A stretch of 64,000 nt of DNA from Oscillospiraceae bacterium (GTDB lineage: Bacteria > Bacillota > Clostridia > Oscillospirales > Oscillospiraceae), in assembly GCA_902774015.1 (NCBI GenBank), contig CACYHB010000001.1, positions 62,001 to 126,000 of the forward strand, given 5' to 3'. Below the pieces are notes generated by a model that was not told the origin of the DNA, did not search any database, and saw only the letters and a program-made list of their open reading frames with translations. Below are positions 1 to 7,477 of this stretch, in pieces (within the stretch, counting starts at the first letter, position 1; each line of letters opens with the position of its first letter). The translations under genes were made by a program, and so were the position numbers.

Positions 1-423
1 TTTCTGGAGACACATCCCCAGTATGATTGTCCCATTCCCTGGCTTGAAGTACACCATCTCAATGCAGGGGAACGTCTGGACCGCCTTTACGGTGAATGCG
101 ATTTCGCAGTAATCCCGCTTGTGAAAAACACATACCATGATTTTGCGTTTCCGGTGAAACTTGCTGAGTACTTGTCCCATCTGCTTCCAGTCGTTTCGAC
201 TGACTGTACAGAAACCAGGGCGTTTATCGAACAATATGAGATTGGTCTGGTAGCGGAAGCATCACCGTTGCCTTTCGCAGCAGCGCTATCTCAGATGGCA
301 GAGAATGAGCAGCTGCGTGCTGATATTCGGTTGCGAAGCATCAGCGCAAGAGAAAACAATCTTTGGGTCAAGAGAGCAAGCAAAGTGATCCGGGACTTGA
401 CAGGGGACGATTGCACTGATTAA
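1..423 (+). CDS. Glycosyltransferase, C-terminal part (5' end outside window)
   Basis: The reading frame is open from the first base to a TAA at 421-423, so this is the C-terminal ~140 residues of a longer protein. The visible part has the look of a GT-B fold group 1 glycosyltransferase C-terminal domain: a segment ending in DFAVIPL, then FPVKLAEYLSHLLPVVSTD, the usual sugar-nucleotide-binding stretch in which a Lys and a Glu bracket the donor, followed by a helical tail. It would act on the cytoplasmic face of the membrane in assembly of a polysaccharide repeat unit. It precedes a polymerase-like gene and sugar-nucleotide genes on the same strand. Donor and acceptor cannot be told from the fragment. 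Base composition is more A+T-rich than the housekeeping genes further right. Confidence 0.75.
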   Translation, partial: FLETHPQYDCPIPWLEVHHLNAGERLDRLYGECDFAVIPLVKNTYHDFAFPVKLAEYLSHLLPVVSTDCTETRAFIEQYEIGLVAEASPLPFAAALSQMAENEQLRADIRLRSISARENNLWVKRASKVIRDLTGDDCTD

Positions 424-454
424 TTCAAAGGGGATAAAGAGCTTTTATATCAGA

Positions 455-1705
455 GTGCTGACGTATCTCGTTCTGTTTGGAGATCTGATCAGCGTTCCCC
501 GTATTCGCCTGTTTGGAATGGCAATCACCGCGTTCCGGGTCGGTATTCTCCTGGCGTTTCTGATCAGTATCGCCGGAAGTGTGCGAAATCAAAAACTGGT
601 TATCAGCAGAAGACCGGCATTTCTCCTGCTAACTCTTGTTTTCTGGATTATCTGGGGAGCATTCAGTATTGTGCTGAGCACATATTGCGATTTGAAGACC
701 GGAATAAAAGCACTCGTCTCCTTGCTGTATGCCTTCATGCTGGTCTGCTGCTATCTTCATAGCGAAGATGAAGTTACAATCACTCATGTACTCATTGCAA
801 TCCGCAACGCCGTCGTTTTCTTGTGCCTTATGGGTGCCTTTGAGATCGTAAGCGGTTTTCATCTCAGCATCTCCCGACTTGTCGGTACGGCAGACGTTAA
901 CAATGCAGCCATTAAGCTTGTCAAAACGAATGTGCATCTTGCCTCAGGTACATTTTATAATGAGAATGATTATTCTGCATTCCTTGCAATATTCCTTCCC
1001 ACTGTATTCTGGTTTCGAAAAGAGAAGAGAGCTTATCACAAATTGCTCTCTGCCGGCATCGTTGGCGGTGCTCTTTTGATCATGATGCTCAATGATGCCA
1101 ACATTGCTGCTGCTTGTGCGTTGGTTGGCTGTGGATATTATCTAGCGAAGAATACAAAACTGACGCCGCCTGTTTTCCTTCTGCTACTCTTTTTTTCCGG
1201 AGTGATCTTAATTGGGCTGGCGATGGTTTTCCAGCGTATGCGTATGGTTCTGGCTGCGCAGATAGACAATTCGCGCTACGGCTATGGTTCGCTGAACGCA
1301 AGAATCAGCATATATCGAGACAGCCTTATGGCCGTCTGGCGAACACACGGGCTGGGGATTGGCGCTGGAGCTTTTTCTAAATATATTATGTCGACGCACC
1401 CTGACAGTGCGGTTGTCAACCCGCACTGCTGGTGGCTTGAGATCCTGAGCTGTTTTGGGATTCCTGTTTTTGTCATGTACTGCATTAATTTCTTCGGAAT
1501 GCTTTCTTCTATGCTGCAGAAGAGAAAAGTTTGCCCACCTCAGACTCTGGATATCGTGGTTGCCTGTTTTCTGGCTTTTATTATAGGCTGCATGGTTTCA
1601 AGCAGTTTCCTTGGGAACGCTTATCAATGGCTCCTGTTTGTGATGGGCTTTTCTTTTACGGGAAAGGCTGCTTCGTCGAGGCACCAAACCGTGACGCCCT
1701 TGTAA
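455..1705 (+). CDS. O-antigen polymerase/ligase-like multi-membrane-span protein
   Basis: The ~416-residue protein is hydrophobic almost throughout, with roughly ten to twelve membrane segments and one larger extracytoplasmic loop around residues 260-320 that carries an HGLGIGAGAF stretch. That pattern (motif R...HGxGxG within a long loop between late helices) is typical of the Wzy_C/O-antigen ligase superfamily, which polymerises lipid-linked repeat units or attaches polysaccharide. The GTG at 455 is the most downstream plausible start. The frame stays open further 5', and rare-codon starts near 410-419 behind an AGGGGA sequence are possible, so the true N-terminus is uncertain. It sits between glycosyltransferase and nucleotide-sugar genes, which supports the polymerase role. 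A 14-A homopolymer overlaps and follows the stop codon. Confidence 0.75.
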   Translation: MLTYLVLFGDLISVPRIRLFGMAITAFRVGILLAFLISIAGSVRNQKLVISRRPAFLLLTLVFWIIWGAFSIVLSTYCDLKTGIKALVSLLYAFMLVCCYLHSEDEVTITHVLIAIRNAVVFLCLMGAFEIVSGFHLSISRLVGTADVNNAAIKLVKTNVHLASGTFYNENDYSAFLAIFLPTVFWFRKEKRAYHKLLSAGIVGGALLIMMLNDANIAAACALVGCGYYLAKNTKLTPPVFLLLLFFSGVILIGLAMVFQRMRMVLAAQIDNSRYGYGSLNARISIYRDSLMAVWRTHGLGIGAGAFSKYIMSTHPDSAVVNPHCWWLEILSCFGIPVFVMYCINFFGMLSSMLQKRKVCPPQTLDIVVACFLAFIIGCMVSSSFLGNAYQWLLFVMGFSFTGKAASSRHQTVTPL

Positions 1706-1717
1706 AAAAAAAAAAAA
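1704..1717 (+). repeat. A14 homopolymer at the end of the polymerase-like gene
   Basis: Fourteen consecutive A residues begin inside the TAA stop codon (1703-1705) of the polymerase-like gene. Slippage here would not change that protein because the stop lies at the start of the run. It may only be a soft spot for polymerase slippage or sequencing error. Confidence 0.9.
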
Positions 1718-1783
1718 TTACGGCTTTGCTGAAGTCTGTTGTCTGGCTCTGACGCAGCAGCAACAGTGGAAAAGAGGAACTGT

Positions 1784-2740
1784 ATGAACAAAAAAATCTG
1801 TGTGATCGGCGGCGGACGCTGGGGAGAGAACCACATCCGTACGCTGCATGAGATGGGAAATCTCGGCGCAGTGGTGGATATGAACGCCGCCCGCCTGGAA
1901 GAACTCAGAGAAAAATACGGGATGGCGGTCTATACCGATCTGGATGAGGCGATCGCGCACGGCTACGACGGCTACGTGGTTTCCACATCGGCAGAGACCC
2001 ACTATGCGATCGGCAAGAAGCTGCTCGGCCTTGGACTACCTACGCTCATTGAGAAACCAATGACCATGCGGATCGAAGAGTCTGAGGAACTGGTCCGGAT
2101 CGCCGAGCGGACCGGCGCCAACTTCATGGTCGCACACATTCTGCTGTTCCATCCAGCCATCAACAAGATCAAGGAACTCATTGACAGCGGCGCCGTGGGC
2201 GACGTGTATTACATGTACTCGACCCGCATCAAATTCGGCGTGGTACGGACAGAAGAAAATGTGTTTGAATCTTTTGCTCCGCACGACTTAGCCACTCTCA
2301 ATTATTTCGCCGGTGTTCCGGCAGAAAAAATGGTTCTTCACCGGGGATTTTTCCTCCAGAAGGATATCTGCGACTATGTTCTGGCCTACCTGGAGTATCC
2401 TGACAATGTGAAAGCACACATTCAGGTCTCCTGGCTGCACCCGTTCAAGGAACAACGCGTCGTTGTCGTCGGGAGCAAGGGCATGATATGGTTTGATGAC
2501 GCAGGGGATAAGCAGGTCCGCTTCAGTGAAAAAACTGTTGATTTCAGCAATGTTCGCAGTGCCGGCGATTTGCCGAGGATGATTGACGCCGAGGCAGAGA
2601 TCATTCCTGTTGACTATACGGATATGCCGTTAACAAGAGAACTGAAATACTTTGTGGAACACACCGACAAACGGCCGAAATACTCAACCGGCGCAGATGG
2701 CCTGGCATTGGTCAAAGCTTTGGCTGAATCGAGGGGATGA
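1784..2740 (+). CDS. Gfo/Idh/MocA-family sugar-nucleotide oxidoreductase (WlbA/WbpB-like)
   Basis: The start was set at the ATG at 1784, which follows an AGAGGA ribosome site; the open frame begins earlier but without one. The 318-residue product opens with a Rossmann dinucleotide motif, GGGRWGENH, and has the EKPMT motif of the Gfo/Idh/MocA family near residue 86, where the lysine binds cofactor and substrate. In WbpB/WlbA proteins this fold oxidises C3 of a UDP-N-acetylglucosaminuronate using NAD. The next gene, 3 bases downstream, is a DegT aminotransferase and the one after is a UDP-sugar 6-dehydrogenase, the same set that makes 2,3-diamino uronic sugars in Pseudomonas and Bordetella. The specific substrate is inferred from that context. 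Confidence 0.8.
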   Translation: MNKKICVIGGGRWGENHIRTLHEMGNLGAVVDMNAARLEELREKYGMAVYTDLDEAIAHGYDGYVVSTSAETHYAIGKKLLGLGLPTLIEKPMTMRIEESEELVRIAERTGANFMVAHILLFHPAINKIKELIDSGAVGDVYYMYSTRIKFGVVRTEENVFESFAPHDLATLNYFAGVPAEKMVLHRGFFLQKDICDYVLAYLEYPDNVKAHIQVSWLHPFKEQRVVVVGSKGMIWFDDAGDKQVRFSEKTVDFSNVRSAGDLPRMIDAEAEIIPVDYTDMPLTRELKYFVEHTDKRPKYSTGADGLALVKALAESRG

Positions 2741-2743
2741 AAG

Positions 2744-3874
2744 ATGCAGTTTAGAGATTTGCACGCACAGTATGAGGCACTGAAGCCGGAGATAGATGCC
2801 GGCATTCAGAGCGTGATTGAAAGCAGCGGCTTTATTCTGGGGAAGCCCGTACAGGAACTGGAGGAGCAGCTTGCTGCCTATGTAGGGCGCCGGTACTGCG
2901 TTGGCGTAGCCAACGGAACGGAGGCACTGCAGCTGGCGCTGATGGCTTACGACATTGGCCCGGGAGACGCTGTCTTCACATCGGATTTTACTTATTTCGC
3001 TTCCGCAGGATGTGCTTCCATTATCGGTGCGACACCGGTATTGGTAGATATTGATCTGGATACCTTCAATATGAGCTCTGCGGCTCTGGAAAAACAGATT
3101 CGGCGTGTATTGGACGAGGGAAAACTGAATCCCAAATTTATCATTCCGGTGGATCTGTTCGGTCTTCCGGCCAATTATCCTGAGATTGAGCAGATAGCTG
3201 AAAAATTCGGTCTGAAGATCCTGGAGGACGCAGCACAGGGCTTTGGCGGTCAGATCAACGGCAGGCTTGCCTGCTCCTTCGGAGAGATCTCCGCCACGTC
3301 CTTCTTCCCGGCCAAGCCCCTCGGCTGCTACGGTGACGGGGGAGCGATCTTTACCGACGACGAGACTGTTGACGCAAGGCTTCGCTCCCTGCGCGCCTCC
3401 GGCAAATCGCCTCTGGACAAGTATGACAACCGCGAGGTCGGTATGAACTCCCGCCTGGATACGCTGCAGGCCGCGATCCTGCTGCCGAAGTTCCGGGCCT
3501 TCAAGGAATACGAGGTCGACGCGGTCAACCGTGTTGCAGAACGCTATACCGAGGCGCTGAAGGATCTGGTCGTGACGCCGACTGTACCTGAGGGCTATCT
3601 CTCCAGTTGGGCGCAGTACACGATCCTTCTTCAGAATCGCGAGCAGCGCGATGCCGTACAGGCGAAGTTGAAGGAGAAGGGGATCCCTTCCATGGTATAT
3701 TACCCCCGCGGCCTGCACCGGCAGGCGGCATACGCATGGATGGAATTGAGCGATGAGGATTATCCAAATACTCTTCAGGCCACTGACCGGGTACTGAGCC
3801 TGCCGATGCATCCATATATGGAAGAGAGCGAACAGAGGTATATTATCAATTCTTTACTGGAGGCAGTGAAATGA
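2744..3874 (+). CDS. DegT/DnrJ/EryC1/StrS-family sugar aminotransferase (WbpE-like)
   Basis: This 376-residue PLP enzyme has the complete fold of the sugar-nucleotide aminotransferases: VANGTEAL near residue 55 for phosphate binding, EDAAQGFGG around 161 with the PLP-contacting Asp and Gln, and SATSFFPAKPLG with the Schiff-base lysine at about K191. It would transfer an amino group from glutamate to the 3-keto group produced by the preceding oxidoreductase (WbpE/WlbC reaction). It starts 3 bases after that gene and overlaps the next by 4 bases, so the three are translationally coupled. The acetyltransferase that normally follows (WbpD/WlbB) is not in the window. Confidence 0.85.
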   Translation: MQFRDLHAQYEALKPEIDAGIQSVIESSGFILGKPVQELEEQLAAYVGRRYCVGVANGTEALQLALMAYDIGPGDAVFTSDFTYFASAGCASIIGATPVLVDIDLDTFNMSSAALEKQIRRVLDEGKLNPKFIIPVDLFGLPANYPEIEQIAEKFGLKILEDAAQGFGGQINGRLACSFGEISATSFFPAKPLGCYGDGGAIFTDDETVDARLRSLRASGKSPLDKYDNREVGMNSRLDTLQAAILLPKFRAFKEYEVDAVNRVAERYTEALKDLVVTPTVPEGYLSSWAQYTILLQNREQRDAVQAKLKEKGIPSMVYYPRGLHRQAAYAWMELSDEDYPNTLQATDRVLSLPMHPYMEESEQRYIINSLLEAVK

Positions 3875-5211
3875 AAGAAATTTGCTATTCGAATCTGTAT
3901 ACGCGGCTGATTCGAGGCGAAGAAAAGCTTGCCCTTGTAGGCCTCGGTTATGTCGGCATGCCGATCGCTGTTGAGTTTGCCAAGCATGTAAAAGTTATCG
4001 GCTTCAACCACAACGAACGCCGCATTCAACAGTATAAGAGCGGGATCGATCCGACAAATGAAGTTGGAAACGAAGTAATCAGCAAAACTACGGTTGATTT
4101 TACGTCTGATGAAAAACGGCTGAGCGAGGCCAAATTCATCATCGTTGCGGTTCCGACGCCCGTTAAGGACGACAACAACCCGGATCTCGGACCGGTGGAG
4201 AATGCCTCCAGAATTGTCGGACGCAATATGATGCCCGGCACCATCGTTGTCTATGAATCCACTGTGTATCCGGGAGTGACGGAGGATATCTGTATCCCTA
4301 TTCTGGAGCAGGAGTCCGGCCTCCGCTGTGGCGAGGATTTCAAGGTGGGTTATTCTCCTGAGCGCATCAATCCTGGTGATCGTGTGCACACCCTGACCAA
4401 TATCCGCAAGATCGTCTCCGGCATGGATAAGGAATCGGCCGAGGAGATCAAGAAGATTTACGACATCGTCATTAAGGCTGGCACCTTCCCCGTCTCAAAT
4501 ATTAAGACGGCAGAGGCTGTCAAAGTGGTGGAGAACAGCCAGCGTGATATCAACATTGCTTTTATGAACGAGATCGCCATGATCTGCGATCGTATGGGTA
4601 TTGATACCGACGAGGTTCTGGCGGGCATGAACACCAAATGGAACGCACTCGGTTTCAAGCCCGGTTTGGTGGGCGGCCACTGCATCGGCGTTGACCCGTA
4701 CTATCTCACCAATGTGGCCGAGAAGCTCGGCTATCACAGCCAGATCATCCTTAACGGCCGGAAAGTCAACGACAGCATGGGCGCTTTTGTCGCCGACGCC
4801 GCCATCAAGCAGATGATCGAAGCCGGCATGGCGCCGAAGAATGCCAAAGTTGTGATTTTCGGCATCACTTTCAAGGAAAACTGCCCGGACACCAGAAACA
4901 GTAAGGTGAACGATATCATCAAGCGTCTGGAGGAGTACGAGATACATCCCCAGGTGACCGATCCCTGGGCAGATCCTGAGATCGCTAAACATGAGTACGG
5001 CGTGGATCTGATTCCCTTTGAAGAAGTGAAAGATGCTGATTGTGTGATTGTGGCTGTCGGACATAAGGAGTTCCGTTCCCTTTCCATGAGCCAGATAAAA
5101 GCGTTTTTCCGCGAGGATCTCGCCGATCAGGACAAAGTTCTGCTGGACGTCAAGAGCCTTTACCGGATGGATGAATTGAAAGCTTCCGGCATGCGATTCT
5201 GGAGACTATGA
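3871..5211 (+). CDS. UDP-N-acetylhexosamine 6-dehydrogenase (WbpA/WbpO/TviB-like)
   Basis: The 446-residue protein is a UDP-glucose/GDP-mannose dehydrogenase-family enzyme, which oxidises C6 of a nucleotide sugar twice with NAD to give a uronic acid. It shows the NAD motif GLGYVGMP at 24-31, the substrate-binding central domain, the catalytic cysteine in GGHCIGVDPYYL at about C271, and a C-terminal UDP-binding domain from about 310. The GGHCIGVDPYYL form is typical of N-acetylhexosamine-specific members rather than UDP-glucose dehydrogenases. The ATG overlaps the end of the aminotransferase gene. With its two upstream neighbours it likely makes an aminated hexuronic acid donor for the surface polysaccharide; UDP-GlcNAc versus UDP-GalNAc cannot be decided. 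Confidence 0.85.
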   Translation: MKEICYSNLYTRLIRGEEKLALVGLGYVGMPIAVEFAKHVKVIGFNHNERRIQQYKSGIDPTNEVGNEVISKTTVDFTSDEKRLSEAKFIIVAVPTPVKDDNNPDLGPVENASRIVGRNMMPGTIVVYESTVYPGVTEDICIPILEQESGLRCGEDFKVGYSPERINPGDRVHTLTNIRKIVSGMDKESAEEIKKIYDIVIKAGTFPVSNIKTAEAVKVVENSQRDINIAFMNEIAMICDRMGIDTDEVLAGMNTKWNALGFKPGLVGGHCIGVDPYYLTNVAEKLGYHSQIILNGRKVNDSMGAFVADAAIKQMIEAGMAPKNAKVVIFGITFKENCPDTRNSKVNDIIKRLEEYEIHPQVTDPWADPEIAKHEYGVDLIPFEEVKDADCVIVAVGHKEFRSLSMSQIKAFFREDLADQDKVLLDVKSLYRMDELKASGMRFWRL

Positions 5212-5250
5212 GACGGCACTCGAAGAAACGAAGTAGAGAGTGAGGGAACC

Positions 5251-6339
5251 ATGCAGGATAGCTTGAAAATCATGCACGGTCTTTCTGAGGTCGCGGGTCA
5301 GAATTATCTTTCTGTCCGCGGCCTGCGGGAGATAGGGGAGGATGCCGAGACGGCTGTCTGGGATAAACACGCGTTCGGATATCCCTATGACATATGCCTC
5401 GGTATCGATAAACATAAAAAGTACTTGCTGCCTATATATGCGATAAAGCTTGCGGCGTTTTTTGTCACCGCGCTATTCCGATTTAATACTTTTCATTTCC
5501 ACTATGGGCGCAGCATTCTAAACAACCATGAGCTATGGTTGTATGATTTGATCGGAAAGCAATATTTCTATGAATTCCACGGCAGCGACCTCCGCGATTA
5601 TGAGAGATTCTGCCGGAACAGTGCGATGCCTTTTACCGCGGATCTTGCAATGCATCCGAAGCTAAAAAAGCGAAACGAAATCATATGCAAAAAGGCGAAA
5701 CAGATTATCCTTCATGATGATGAGTTGATTCCTTACCTGCCTGCCATCCATTCGCCGATTCAGGTTATTCCTCTCCGCGTTGATCTTTCGCTTTTTCATC
5801 CGCAGTATCCGTCGGATGTCGATACCGGCACTGTGAGGATCGTTCATGCGCCCAGTAAACGCAGCAGCAAGGGGACTGATTTTGTAATCGGTGCCATCAA
5901 TCGTCTCAAGGAGCGGTATCCAGAGGTAGAACTGATCCTTGTTGAGGGAAAGACACAGGAAGAGGCCAAAGCCATTTATGCGACGGCTGACATTGTTGTG
6001 GATCAACTGCTTATCGGTACCTACGGCGTTTTTTCCGTAGAAAGTATGGCGCTTGGGAAACCTGTCGTAACGTATATTACAGATGCGATGAAGGAACGTC
6101 TGCCGGAAGAATTGCCGATTGTTTCTGCTAGCGTAGATACGGTCGAATCAGCATTGGAGAGCCTGATTTGCAATGCTCGTTTGAGACATGATCTCGGCGT
6201 AAAAGGCCGGAGATATGCGGAAACATACCATGATTACAAAAAAGTGGCAACTGTTCTGAGAAAGATTTACAATGGCGAATGCAAGCCGGCGACTGGACGA
6301 GAGGCTTTTGAGCGGGTCAAGAATGTTCCGCTCGAATAA
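5251..6339 (+). CDS. Glycosyltransferase, GT4-like (group 1)
   Basis: A 362-residue protein with the two-lobe layout of GT-B enzymes. The N-terminal half contains FEFHGSDLRDY-type acceptor-side residues (here YEFHGSDLRDYE near 110), and the C-terminal half begins at VRIVHAPSKRSSKGTD around residue 195 and ends with the donor-binding GVFSVESMALGKPVVTY near 260. That places it among group 1 transferases that use a nucleotide sugar and retain the anomeric configuration. The ATG at 5251 follows a GTGAGGG site; the 39-base gap from the dehydrogenase gene holds no obvious terminator. It probably adds one sugar to the lipid-linked repeat unit. Donor and acceptor are unknown. Confidence 0.8.
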   Translation: MQDSLKIMHGLSEVAGQNYLSVRGLREIGEDAETAVWDKHAFGYPYDICLGIDKHKKYLLPIYAIKLAAFFVTALFRFNTFHFHYGRSILNNHELWLYDLIGKQYFYEFHGSDLRDYERFCRNSAMPFTADLAMHPKLKKRNEIICKKAKQIILHDDELIPYLPAIHSPIQVIPLRVDLSLFHPQYPSDVDTGTVRIVHAPSKRSSKGTDFVIGAINRLKERYPEVELILVEGKTQEEAKAIYATADIVVDQLLIGTYGVFSVESMALGKPVVTYITDAMKERLPEELPIVSASVDTVESALESLICNARLRHDLGVKGRRYAETYHDYKKVATVLRKIYNGECKPATGREAFERVKNVPLE

Positions 6340-6366
6340 CTGCGCGGAAAAGGAGACGATTCCAAA

Positions 6367-7404
6367 GTGAGGAACGCAAAAGCACGGTTGATACCGATCG
6401 ATTTGCTGAAAATATTGTTTGCTGCATTGATTTTCATGCGGCATGTCAGCACCATGGGAGGTGTAGACTGGCATTCGCTCAATAGTTTCGCGCTAGGCTC
6501 CACCACACCGGTTATGACCGGCTTTTTTATGTTGTCCGGGTTTGCCCTGTTTTTTCAGCATGGTGACAGCTCAATTTTTCGTGAGGGCGGGCTGGGAAAG
6601 TATTATAAAAAGAGATTGATAGGCTTGATGCCACTGTACTTGTTTGTCCATGTAGTATATCTCTTGTATTATTCCTACGATATGAAGGATGCGTTGCGCT
6701 TGATGCCTGTCGAATTGATGGGAATGCAGACTTGGTACAATTCTTTGTTCGGAGTCCTGCATAACGGCGGGACGTGGTTTGTCAGCTGCCTCCTGTTTTG
6801 CTATTTTGTCTATCCGCTGTTGCAGGAACTGCTGATACCGATGAAACTTACCGGGAGGGTGACAGTCTTTTTGCTGATCGGTTTTTTCTCGGTATACTCT
6901 CAGTTCGTGATTTCATGGTACGGCTGCAGTTCTGTCTATTCTGATCCGCTGTTCCGCTTCCTGGAATTCGGAACTGGTGCAGCACTCTGCAGCATTCGGG
7001 AATGCTTCAACAATGAAAGAACGGCTTTATGGAATGGAATCAGTCTGGCGGCCTCTTTTGCAGCTTTGGTTTTTCTTTACCGTGCCATTTTGCGCGGAAC
7101 ATGGTATCTGTTCTTGCCGCTCTTGTGTGTTTTGACGTTCAGCGCAGCGGAAATCATATTCTTGAATGGCAGAAATTGCAGGCTCATAAAATACTTAAGC
7201 TCTTTGGCGTATGCGTTTTTTATCATGCAGTGTATACTATGGAATCAGTTCTACTCGCTCCTGGCAAGATTTCCGCTGTTTGAGATAAACAGGTACAGGT
7301 TCTGCCTCGCTTTCGGCCTTTTGTTTGTTGAGTCTGTTCTTGTGCATGAGATCTTTGAGAAACCAGTTCAGCGTATCTTGAAGAAATATTTGTTGAAATC
7401 GTAA
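6367..7404 (+). CDS. Acyltransferase 3 family membrane protein (OafA/YrhL-like)
   Basis: The 345-residue product is an integral membrane protein with about ten predicted spans. It starts with the family signature region (PIDLLKILFAALIFMRHV, with the histidine in the first helix) and continues with FFMLSGFALFF near residue 55, as in OafA-type O-acyltransferases. Such proteins transfer acetyl or other acyl groups from the cytoplasm to sugars of extracellular polysaccharide. The start is a GTG at 6367 behind AAGGAGA. It closes the plus-strand polysaccharide run; its stop codon lies inside a 26-base perfect inverted repeat. Low G+C compared with the region after 9 kb suggests this part of the locus was acquired separately. 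Confidence 0.8.
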   Translation: MRNAKARLIPIDLLKILFAALIFMRHVSTMGGVDWHSLNSFALGSTTPVMTGFFMLSGFALFFQHGDSSIFREGGLGKYYKKRLIGLMPLYLFVHVVYLLYYSYDMKDALRLMPVELMGMQTWYNSLFGVLHNGGTWFVSCLLFCYFVYPLLQELLIPMKLTGRVTVFLLIGFFSVYSQFVISWYGCSSVYSDPLFRFLEFGTGAALCSIRECFNNERTALWNGISLAASFAALVFLYRAILRGTWYLFLPLLCVLTFSAAEIIFLNGRNCRLIKYLSSLAYAFFIMQCILWNQFYSLLARFPLFEINRYRFCLAFGLLFVESVLVHEIFEKPVQRILKKYLLKS

Positions 7405-7455
7405 TACAGCAAAGAATCCCCCGTCGAAAGACGGGGGATTCTTTGCTGTATTACG
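7400..7455. terminator. 26-bp perfect inverted repeat with GAAA loop between convergent genes
   Basis: The arms 7400-7425 and 7430-7455 are perfectly complementary, separated by a GAAA tetraloop. The left arm includes the stop codon of the acyltransferase gene. The stem has a C5/G5 core and A/T-rich outer parts, so U-rich 3' arms arise on both strands. Its place between converging genes (7404 and 7478) fits a bidirectional terminator, though the stem is unusually long. Confidence 0.75.
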
Positions 7456-7477
7456 ACAGGAAAAGATTGGAATAGGA

